Assembly: GCA_024644535.1 (NCBI GenBank)
Contig: JAHEKX010000028.1
Coordinates: forward strand, 1 to 64,000
DNA from: Gammaproteobacteria bacterium
Lineage (GTDB): Bacteria > Pseudomonadota > Gammaproteobacteria > Pseudomonadales > Halieaceae
Direction: 5' to 3'
DNA: 64,000 bases
Shown here: piece by piece, positions 57,737 through 64,000 of the stretch
Position numbering within the stretch: position 1 is the first letter of the stretch
Layout: each line of letters begins with the position of its first letter
Notes under the pieces: model-generated
Told to the model about the DNA's origin: nothing
What the model saw: only the letters and a program-made list of their open reading frames with translations
Database searches by the model: none
Program-made: the position numbers and the translations under genes

Positions 57737-58162
57737 TTAGTCGCGATCTTTTTCTTCGTATTCACCTTCAATCACAGTGTAATTTTTATCTGTTTTTCTA
57801 TCGTAGTGCGTGGTCTGTTCTGACGTTTGTTGCCCCAGTATCGAGGCGAGCTTGCGCCGCAAGGGGGCAATTAAAATAAACACAGCGCTGATATCTGACA
57901 GCAGCCCGGGAATCATTAATAGTATTGCAGCAAAGCCAATGGCCATGTCGTCGAGCAGCAGGCGACTAGAAATCCAGGCTTGTCCTGTCTGCGCTGCCTG
58001 TGCCTGCTTAAGCATATTTAGGCCTTGCTTCTTTAGTAGTGTTAAGCCGGCGAAAAAGGTCGCGAGTATATAAAGTAGAGTATTTAAGCTGCCGATCTGG
58101 TCGCCCAGCTCGAGAAGGGTGAATAGCTCGAACAATGGGAATAGTAGAATGAACAGTTGCAT
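57737..58162 (-). CDS. fxsA: FxsA family membrane protein
   Basis: A 141-residue inner-membrane protein with about four hydrophobic stretches (LFILLFPLFELFTLLELG, LLYILATFFAGLTLL, AIGFAAILLMIPGLLSDISAVFILI), the family's LMIPGLLSD motif, and a hydrophilic C-terminal tail ending VIEGEYEEKD. FxsA overexpression relieves exclusion of phage T7 by the F plasmid in E. coli; the normal role is unknown. Linkage to groES is conserved in gammaproteobacteria. No terminator is visible after it, so transcripts could run on through CIRCE into groES. Confidence 0.92.
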   Translation of the reverse strand: MQLFILLFPLFELFTLLELGDQIGSLNTLLYILATFFAGLTLLKKQGLNMLKQAQAAQTGQAWISSRLLLDDMAIGFAAILLMIPGLLSDISAVFILIAPLRRKLASILGQQTSEQTTHYDRKTDKNYTVIEGEYEEKDRD

Positions 58163-58272
58163 GGCATCTCCGCGGTCACATCTACTGTAACATTGGGGGC
58201 TAAACCGATACTACAGTCTTCTTAAGTCTATTAATCGGGTACAATCGCCTTTTTTTCAAGAGGCAAATTGAA

Positions 58273-59034
58273 ATGGATTTAACCAACAAGGTTATTGCGA
58301 TTACCGGCGGTGCTCAGGGCTTAGGCTTTAGCATGGCCGAAGGTTTGGCTAAAAAGGGTGCTCAGTTTGCGCTGATTGATGTTAACGCCGAGCGTTTGGA
58401 CGAGGCTGTAGCTAAGCTTGCTAACATGGGGGCCACGGCACGTGCTTACCTAACAAACGTTGCCGATGAGCAAAGCGTGGTAAATACCTTCGGCGCAATT
58501 GTGCATGATTTTGGTGCATTGGATGCCCTAGTAAATAATGCCGGTATTCTGCGCGATGGCATGTTATTGAAAGTAAAAGATGGCGAAATCGTCAAGAAAA
58601 TGTCCTTAGCCGAATGGCAAGCGGTGATTGATGTGAATTTAACGGGGGTGTTTTTGTGCGGTCGTGAAGCGGCTGAGCGCATGATCACTTTGGGTACTCA
58701 GGGCGTTATCATCAATATCTCGTCAGTATCGCGTGCTGGGAATATCGGGCAAACGAACTATTCGGCGGCTAAGGCGGGTGTTGCCGCTATGGCAGTGACT
58801 TGGGCAAAAGAGCTGGCGCGATTTGGTATTCGCGCCATGGCGATCGCGCCCGGCTTTATCGGCACTGAAATGATTGCCTCTATGAAGCCGGAAGCTCTGG
58901 CGAAAATGTCCTCGCAAATCCCCTTGGGGCGTGTGGGTGAGCCATCGGAAATTGCATCGACGGTGGCGTTTATTCTTGAAAATGACTACCTGACGGGTCG
59001 AGTGATAGAAACTGATGGTGGAATTCGCATCTAG
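58273..59034 (+). CDS. SDR family oxidoreductase (FabG-like)
   Basis: A 253-residue classical SDR. The cofactor motif is [11 protein letters not shown]. Asp after strand 2 (LIDVN) suggests NAD(H). [26 protein letters not shown] (catalytic Ser, Tyr, Lys) and the C-terminal [14 protein letters not shown] are typical of 3-oxoacyl reductases and 3-hydroxyacyl-CoA dehydrogenases. TACAAT at 58240-58245 may be its -10 box. It is divergent from fxsA. The substrate is not defined; a beta-oxidation role is as likely as fatty-acid synthesis. Confidence 0.9.
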   Translation: MDLTNKVIAITGGAQGLGFSMAEGLAKKGAQFALIDVNAERLDEAVAKLANMGATARAYLTNVADEQSVVNTFGAIVHDFGALDALVNNAGILRDGMLLKVKDGEIVKKMSLAEWQAVIDVNLTGVFLCGREAAERMITLGTQGVIINISSVSRAGNIGQTNYSAAKAGVAAMAVTWAKELARFGIRAMAIAPGFIGTEMIASMKPEALAKMSSQIPLGRVGEPSEIASTVAFILENDYLTGRVIETDGGIRI

Positions 59035-59064
59035 GCTTCGGTTGCAGCAACAATATCTTTGACC

Positions 59065-59101
59065 AAACGGCTGTCGCACATTTGCGGTGCAACAGCCGTT
59101 T
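59065..59101. terminator. Hairpin between convergent SDR and ppnP genes
   Basis: A 10-bp stem AAACGGCTGT/ACAGCCGTTT with a 17-base loop, in the 83-base gap between two convergent genes. The T run after it is short, so the terminator call is moderate. Confidence 0.55.
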
Positions 59102-59117
59102 ATTGCCTAGGCGGCGC

Positions 59118-59399
59118 TTAGCTATAAAAACAAAGGTAAGCCACAGGCGCAGTAACCCGTACATCAAAGGATTGGTCGGCTTCAACTTCGAACTGGCTAC
59201 CCGCTTGATAAGATTGCCAATCGTCAGATCCCGGTAGGCGAACGTTTAATTCGCCATATACCACCTGCATGACTTCGTGCTGGCTAGTGCCGAAGGTGTA
59301 TTCGCCCGCTGCCATTACGCCCGACGTCACACCACCGTCGGGACCTGTAAACGCGATCGACTTAACATTGCCATCAAAATATTCATTTACGCTCAGCAT
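59118..59399 (-). CDS. ppnP: Pyrimidine/purine nucleoside phosphorylase PpnP (YaiE/DUF1255)
   Basis: A 93-residue single-domain cupin-like protein. It aligns well from memory with E. coli PpnP: the NEYFDGNVKSIAF start, GVMAAGEYTFGT, EVMQVVYGELNVRLPG, DWQSYQAGSQFEV and the terminal APVAYLCFYS. PpnP phosphorolyses several nucleosides to free base and ribose-1-phosphate. Divergent from the AmpG-like gene; the 241-base gap between them has only a small CGCCA/TGGCG hairpin with four T (59468-59485) and no clear gene. Confidence 0.92.
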   Translation of the reverse strand: MLSVNEYFDGNVKSIAFTGPDGGVTSGVMAAGEYTFGTSQHEVMQVVYGELNVRLPGSDDWQSYQAGSQFEVEADQSFDVRVTAPVAYLCFYS

Positions 59400-59640
59400 A
59401 CTATTGCTCCAAAAATTTCAGGCGACGAACATACACTCTCTACTTGGCACTGTCATTCGAAAAGTCTCGCCATGTGTGGCGTTTTAAGGTCAGCTTAGCG
59501 TGTAGGTTGATTATTTTGAATTTGCTCGCCTTACTTTGTCAGTATCGCTTGGGCGTGACACAATCAACGAGTCTTGGCATGCGCTTTAGATCAACGCCAA
59601 TAGACGCTTTTTCCAGATAGCTTCGACGGATACTGTGAAT

Positions 59641-60990
59641 ATGAGTTGGCAAACAACCTTGGGAAGTTATAAAGACATCCGCTTGCTGTGGGTTTTTTTG
59701 ATGGGTTGTTCTTCGGGCTTTCCGTTCGTTCTTATTGGCTCTAATTTTAGTGGATGGTTGACCGATGCCGGAATTTCGCGGGCAGAGGTGGGTTTAATGG
59801 GGTCAGTTGCAACGGTCTATGCCATTAACTTTCTGTGGGCTCCATTAGTGGATCGAGTCCATATTCCTGTGCTGGGGGCTAAGTTTGGGCAGCGCCGCAG
59901 CTGGATCTTAAGTATGCAGGTTCTTATGTTGCTTTTGGTCCTTTCCATTACTCAGGTCGATCCCGGTCTGGGATTGTGGTTGCCTGGAGTGATAGCGCTG
60001 GGCATTGCGCTGTGCAGTGCCACGCAGGATATCGCGGTCGACGCCTATCGTATTGATCAATTCGCTCCCGAAGAGCAGAGTTTTATGCCTCCCGCGGCAG
60101 CGCTCGCGATAATCGGTTGGTGGACCGGTTATTCTCTTCCGGGATATTTGGCGTTTAGCAACGCCGATGGTTTGGGCTGGAACCATGTTTATGGATTAAT
60201 GGCTGTTGTTCTCGTTGTGCTAATTGGAGCTACTCTAATGGTTCGTGAGCCCAGCTCAAATCGAGATGTGCTGCAACAAGAGGCTGGTGCACGCTACTCT
60301 GAATCAAATGGTTTGAAAACATGGCTGCTGGTAACTCTGGTTGAGCCGTTTGCTGATTTTTTTAGAAAGAATGGGGTGCGTGTTGCCCTAATGCTCATGC
60401 TGTTCATTTTCTTGTTCAAAATTGGCGAGGCTTTTTTGGGTCGGATGTCGATCGTGTTCTACAAAGAAGTAGGGTTCAGTAACCAGCAGATTGCAGAGTA
60501 CACCAAGCTGTTCGGCTGGATGATCACTATTGTATTTACGATGTTGGGGAGTTTATTTAACACGCATTTTGGGGTGGTGAAAGGTTTGTTGATCGGCGGC
60601 ATTGCTATGGCCGCTAGCAACTTAATGTTCGCCGTTATCGCTGCGGCAGGGCCGTTAGAGTGGCTGCTAGTGCTAACGCTTATCGTCGATAATTTTACAA
60701 CGGCGTTTTCTACGGTAGCGTTTGTGTCCTTTTTAACAGCATTAACCGGCAGAGCCTTTAGTGCTACGCAATACGCTTTGTTGGCCTCGCTCGGGAATTT
60801 AAGTCGAACAACCTTTGCCGGTTTCAGCGGATATGCGGTCGACTGGTTAGGGTCTTGGGAGCGTTTTTTTGTCGTGACAGCTTTAATGGTTCTGCCGTCC
60901 TTGTTAATGCTTTATTGCTTGCGTGATCGATTTGCGAGGTTGCCGAATATAGACATTAAGTCGGACAGCTCTAAATTCACAAAGGCATAG
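59641..60990 (+). CDS. MFS permease of the AmpG family
   Basis: A 449-residue inner-membrane protein with about 12 hydrophobic helices. AmpG-like marks are the first helix region LMGCSSGFPFVLIGSNFSGWLTDAGISRAEVGL, then FLWAPLVDRV, the loop GQRRSW and CSATQDIAVDAYRID. AmpG imports GlcNAc-anhydromuropeptides for cell-wall recycling. Several AmpG-like paralogues exist in such bacteria, so muropeptide as the substrate is likely but not certain. I prefer the ATG at 59641 (GGA 10 bases upstream) to the GTG at 59635. Confidence 0.87.
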   Translation: MSWQTTLGSYKDIRLLWVFLMGCSSGFPFVLIGSNFSGWLTDAGISRAEVGLMGSVATVYAINFLWAPLVDRVHIPVLGAKFGQRRSWILSMQVLMLLLVLSITQVDPGLGLWLPGVIALGIALCSATQDIAVDAYRIDQFAPEEQSFMPPAAALAIIGWWTGYSLPGYLAFSNADGLGWNHVYGLMAVVLVVLIGATLMVREPSSNRDVLQQEAGARYSESNGLKTWLLVTLVEPFADFFRKNGVRVALMLMLFIFLFKIGEAFLGRMSIVFYKEVGFSNQQIAEYTKLFGWMITIVFTMLGSLFNTHFGVVKGLLIGGIAMAASNLMFAVIAAAGPLEWLLVLTLIVDNFTTAFSTVAFVSFLTALTGRAFSATQYALLASLGNLSRTTFAGFSGYAVDWLGSWERFFVVTALMVLPSLLMLYCLRDRFARLPNIDIKSDSSKFTKA

Positions 60991-61122
60991 TCATGCCCCC
61001 ACAAAGGTGGTTAAAATGGGTTGTTGGTGCTTTTAAGTATCAGCGTTTAAAAATGCTGTGACAGAATGTGTGTCATAAGCAAATAAAAGAACTTTAAGGC
61101 TAGGTCAAAGGAGACAATAGCA

Positions 61123-61746
61123 ATGGTCGAGTTAAATTTTTTGGCGCGATGGTTCCACGTGTTGTTTGGGGTGGTGTGGATCGGGATGCTGTACTACTTC
61201 AATTTTGTGCAAATGGCTTATTTTGCAGAGGCTGAGCCTAGTGCTAAGTCAGATGCAATGAAAAAACTCGCACCGCGCGCGCTGTGGTGGTTCCGCTGGG
61301 GTGCTGCGGCGACCTTCGTTACTGGTTTGGCACTGCTACATTTGGGTGGTTACTCGTTTGCGATGATGGCAGAACGGCCTTTCATTTGGTTGGGCGTATT
61401 AATGGGCACTTTGATGTTCCTGAACGTCTGGTTAATTATTTGGCCTAACCAGCAAATTGTCCTAGGTATGAAAGAAGGCGACGGTGCGGCGGCAGGTGCC
61501 AAAGCCACGCTGGCCTCGCGAACGAATACCTTGTTCTCTGGCCCTATGCTATTTGGTATGCTGGCGGCATCACACTATGCTGTTGGGGGTTCACCCCAAG
61601 CCTTTTACGTAGGCGCAGGTATAGTATTGCTGCTCGAAATCAATGCGATCTTTGGTAAGCTGGGCATGTTAAAGTCTGTGGCGGGCGTTGTGCATGCAAG
61701 TCTTGCTTTAACTCTGGTTCTTTGGGGCGTTGTTAGCTACCTCTAG
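61123..61746 (+). CDS. PuuD-like membrane protein (Urate_ox_N domain only)
   Basis: A 207-residue membrane protein with about five or six helices. It starts with ARWFHVLFGVVWIGMLYYFNFVQ and resembles the N-terminal membrane domain of urate hydroxylase PuuD (Urate_ox_N, former DUF989), with conserved His (FHVLFG, LHLGG, SHYA) that could bind haem. True PuuD has a C-terminal cytochrome c domain; none is present here and no CxxCH is seen. No other purine-degradation gene is adjacent. The function is therefore open: a haem-containing membrane redox protein is a reasonable guess. AAAGGAGA lies before the ATG. Confidence 0.8.
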   Translation: MVELNFLARWFHVLFGVVWIGMLYYFNFVQMAYFAEAEPSAKSDAMKKLAPRALWWFRWGAAATFVTGLALLHLGGYSFAMMAERPFIWLGVLMGTLMFLNVWLIIWPNQQIVLGMKEGDGAAAGAKATLASRTNTLFSGPMLFGMLAASHYAVGGSPQAFYVGAGIVLLLEINAIFGKLGMLKSVAGVVHASLALTLVLWGVVSYL

Positions 61747-61750
61747 AGGG

Positions 61751-61779
61751 TTTCTGCGCAGTCCTGCGCAGGGTATAAT
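61751..61779 (+). promoter_or_regulatory. Promoter with an overlapping palindrome before the coiled-coil gene
   Basis: A consensus -10 TATAAT (61774-61779) with weak -35 TTTCTG (61751-61756) at 17 bases. The spacer is almost filled by the inverted repeat CTGCGCA-GTCC-TGCGCAG (61754-61771), which could be an operator, or a hairpin ending the upstream transcript. Confidence 0.6.
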
Positions 61780-61803
61780 CGGGTTTTTGATTGGGACAGC
61801 CGT

Positions 61804-62568
61804 ATGGCCGACGATTTTGAACCCCTTACCTCGATAGTGGCTGAGGTCGACGAAGACCGTCGACCTCAGGCCCGTTCTCGGCGCCCAGCAGCGCCAAATT
61901 CTGGCCTTGGTGCTCGAGTCTTTACCGCGACGTTTGTGTTTGTAGCGCTTGCTGTCGCCATTGCAAGTGTTATTTGGTCGTGGCAGCTTCAGCAGCAGCT
62001 GGTAGAAGCCAGTCACATTATGGAGCGCCATAACGAGCGAATTATGGAGCTCGAGGCCGCGCTTGCTGATACCGACGAAGGTTTAAGTCAAAATGCAGCG
62101 CAAATGGCGGTGCGTGTTAAAGAACTCTATTCAGAAGTCGATAAGCTTTGGGCCAGTGCGTGGCGGCGTAATAAGGCCGACATCGAGGCCTTGCAGCAAG
62201 CCTCTACAAACCAAGATAAAGCTCTTAAGGCCTTGGTCTCGGCAGATAAAGCGGCTATTGATGAGCGAGCTCAGACCACAGCGATGCTAGATTTGCTGCG
62301 CAAAGATATGGCCGCACTAAAGTCGGTTGCTTCAGACCTAGAGCGTCTTACGGCCAACGCATCAAACAACCAGACAGCGCTTGAGCGAACCGCAGACAAA
62401 GTGAACAAGTTAACCCTACAATTCGCTGCGCTATCTAAGCGAGTAGAAGGTAACGAAGAATGGATAGGCTCGATTAACGCTTTCCGCCGCCAAGTGAATA
62501 CCACGCTCAGTGACTTACAGCGCGCGGTGCGCGAGTTGGAAGCACCCACAACGCCTTCTACCCCCTAA
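61804..62568 (+). CDS. Membrane-anchored coiled-coil protein of unknown function
   Basis: A 254-residue protein I do not recognise by function. Residues 1-37 are hydrophilic with an Arg/Pro-rich stretch. One membrane helix lies at about 39-60 (VFTATFVFVALAVAIASVIWSW). From 62 to 247 the sequence is Ala, Glu, Gln, Leu and Lys-rich with heptad character, indicating a long coiled coil, and the end is a Pro/Thr tail. With no signal cleavage site and a basic N-terminus it is probably anchored with the coil in the periplasm. It lies 12 bases upstream of the class I fumarase gene. The 5' coding part contains a strong hairpin. Confidence 0.75.
   Translation: MADDFEPLTSIVAEVDEDRRPQARSRRPAAPNSGLGARVFTATFVFVALAVAIASVIWSWQLQQQLVEASHIMERHNERIMELEAALADTDEGLSQNAAQMAVRVKELYSEVDKLWASAWRRNKADIEALQQASTNQDKALKALVSADKAAIDERAQTTAMLDLLRKDMAALKSVASDLERLTANASNNQTALERTADKVNKLTLQFAALSKRVEGNEEWIGSINAFRRQVNTTLSDLQRAVRELEAPTTPSTP
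61841..61869. repeat. 12-bp perfect inverted repeat in the 5' coding region
   Basis: CTGAGGTCGACG, 5 bases, CGTCGACCTCAG at codons 13-22 of the coiled-coil gene. The transcript would form a very stable hairpin about 38 bases after the start codon, close enough to affect translation. Confidence 0.85.
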
Positions 62569-62580
62569 ATCGGAGACCCC

Positions 62581-64000
62581 ATGACCGTTATTCGCCAAGA
62601 CGACTTTATTGATAGCGTTGCCGACGCTCTGCAGTTTATTTCGTACTATCATCCCAAAGATTTTGTGCAGGCAATCCACCAAGCCTACGAGCATGAATTA
62701 AACCCGGCCGCAAAAGACGCAATGGCTCAGATCTTGATTAACTCAAGGTTGTGCGCGCAGGGTAAGCGCCCAATCTGTCAGGATACCGGCATCGTAACCG
62801 TTTTTCTGAAAATTGGTATGGATGTGGTTTGGGACGCGACACTGTCGGTAGCTGACATGGTGAATGAAGGTGTTCGCCGTGCGTATCTGCACCCAGATAA
62901 TGTGCTGCGCGCTTCGATTCTTGAGGATCCCGCCGGTGCTCGAAGAAATACCAAAGACAACACGCCCGCGGTAATTCACATGGAGGTGGTTACCGGTAAT
63001 ACCGTCGACGTTCAGGTTGCCGCAAAAGGCGGTGGCTCCGAGAATAAATCCAAACTAGCAATGCTGAACCCGTCTGACAGTATCGTCGATTGGGTGGTCA
63101 AAACTGTACCTACTATGGGTGCAGGATGGTGCCCTCCGGGGATGCTGGGCATAGGTATTGGCGGAACCGCTGAAAAGGCGGCCGTGATGGCGAAAGAGTC
63201 CCTAATGGACCCCATCGATATACATGAACTGCGCAAGCGAGGTCCCTCGAGCCGCGTGGAGGAATTGCGGTTGGAAATTATGGATGCTGTGAACCGTCTG
63301 GGTATAGGTGCTCAAGGGTTGGGCGGCTTAACGACTGTGCTTGATGTAAAAATTAAAGATTATCCGACGCACGCCGCGTCTTTGCCTGTGGCTATGATTC
63401 CAAATTGCGCAGCAACTCGGCATGCACACTTTGTGTTAGATGGCTCGGGTCCTGCGCTACAGACACCTCCGGATTTGAACGACTGGCCAGATATTACTTG
63501 GGAGGTAGGTGAGACGGTTCGTCGAGTGAACCTAGATACCGTGACACGAGAAGAAGCGGGCTCTTGGAAGCCCGGCGATACTTTGCTGCTGTCGGGCAAG
63601 ATGTTGACCGGTCGGGATGCGGCTCACAAAAAAATGAAAGAGCTGATCGAGAGTGGTGAAGGGCTACCTGAAGGGGTCGACTTGAAAGGGCGTTTTATCT
63701 ACTACGTGGGCCCCGTAGATCCTGTACGCGATGAAATTGTGGGTCCTGCAGGTCCGACGACTTCGACGCGCATGGATAAATTTACCGACTTTATTCTCGA
63801 AAAAACCGGTTTGTTGGGCATGATTGGTAAAGCCGAGCGCGGCCCCGCCGGGATTGAAGCGATTAAAAAGCACAAGGCGGTTTACTTAATGGCTGTTGGC
63901 GGAGCGGCCTACTTAGTGTCTAAAGCGATTACTTCATCACGCGTTGTTGCTTTCGAAGAATTGGGAATGGAAGCCATATACGAGTTTGAGGTCAAAGACA
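62581..64000 (+). CDS. fumA: Class I fumarate hydratase (3' partial)
   Basis: The frame is open from the ATG at 62581 (CGGAGA upstream) to the window end: 473 codons of a protein usually about 500-550 residues. It is the oxygen-sensitive 4Fe-4S fumarase of the TCA cycle (fumarate to malate). The N-terminal cluster domain holds the expected ligands Cys66 (PICQDTG), Cys184 (AGWCPPG) and Cys276 (IPNCAATRH). The C-terminal domain (from about 300) begins with the LSGKMLTGRDAAHKK segment and has GPTTSTRMD. The end lies outside the window. It is probably co-transcribed with the coiled-coil gene. Confidence 0.96.
   Translation, partial: MTVIRQDDFIDSVADALQFISYYHPKDFVQAIHQAYEHELNPAAKDAMAQILINSRLCAQGKRPICQDTGIVTVFLKIGMDVVWDATLSVADMVNEGVRRAYLHPDNVLRASILEDPAGARRNTKDNTPAVIHMEVVTGNTVDVQVAAKGGGSENKSKLAMLNPSDSIVDWVVKTVPTMGAGWCPPGMLGIGIGGTAEKAAVMAKESLMDPIDIHELRKRGPSSRVEELRLEIMDAVNRLGIGAQGLGGLTTVLDVKIKDYPTHAASLPVAMIPNCAATRHAHFVLDGSGPALQTPPDLNDWPDITWEVGETVRRVNLDTVTREEAGSWKPGDTLLLSGKMLTGRDAAHKKMKELIESGEGLPEGVDLKGRFIYYVGPVDPVRDEIVGPAGPTTSTRMDKFTDFILEKTGLLGMIGKAERGPAGIEAIKKHKAVYLMAVGGAAYLVSKAITSSRVVAFEELGMEAIYEFEVKD

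Overview
The window is a gene-dense piece of a gammaproteobacterial chromosome, roughly 50% G+C by eye. The evidence is the gene order ratA-rnfH-bamE-fur-recN-(hrcA)-grpE-dnaK-dnaJ-dapB and the block nadA-bepA-tusA-like-perM, both of which I recall from Pseudomonas. FabV, MiaE, AceK, homodimeric AceE and a one-cysteine Pseudomonas-type Fur agree with this. HrcA with a canonical CIRCE element is not typical of Pseudomonas or E. coli. Together with many acyl-CoA genes it suggests a marine Cellvibrionales-like lineage, which is inference. I see no rRNA, tRNA, CRISPR array, insertion sequence or prophage. No gene-free stretch exceeds 300 bases.

Layout. 0-10 kb: housekeeping and heat shock (ratA partial, rnfH, bamE, fur, recN, hrcA, grpE, dnaK, dnaJ, dapB, and a CnoX-like thioredoxin-TPR protein). 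10-21 kb: lipid and acyl-CoA metabolism, with an alkyl sulfatase and a tight six-gene operon of two acyl-CoA dehydrogenases, an SDR, aceK and two histidine phosphatases; then tesB with a tandem double-TetR regulator and a divergent crotonase. 21-32.7 kb: a signalling island on the minus strand, visibly richer in A+T. It holds a kinase-less propeller/Y_Y_Y receptor, a 1448-residue hybrid kinase, a small secreted protein ending in two 13-residue repeats, a subtilase, and a REC-GGDEF-EAL protein.

32.8-44 kb: nadA, bepA, a tusA-like gene, perM, an M16 protease, aceE and aceF. 44.2-49 kb: a four-gene operon for making and recycling glucosylglycerate (D-glycerate kinase, GT81-type synthase, HAD phosphatase, GH13_18 phosphorylase). 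A near-consensus sigma-54 promoter precedes it, and a perfect NtrC-type inverted repeat lies inside its first gene. 49-55.5 kb: a GT2-like protein, miaE, fabV, an MBL hydrolase, an acyl-CoA ligase and an EamA transporter. 55.6-58.2 kb: groEL, groES and fxsA, with both a sigma-32 promoter and CIRCE. 58.3-64 kb: SDR, ppnP, AmpG-like permease, PuuD-like membrane protein, a membrane-anchored coiled-coil protein, and class I fumarase (partial).

How the parts connect. HrcA, encoded at 3.3 kb, has its only recognisable operator 54 kb away at groES, while sigma-32-type promoters serve grpE, dnaK and groES. The best candidates for something undescribed are the peptide/protease/propeller-kinase/c-di-GMP island and the apparent nitrogen control (sigma-54 plus an NtrC-type site) of glucosylglycerate synthesis.
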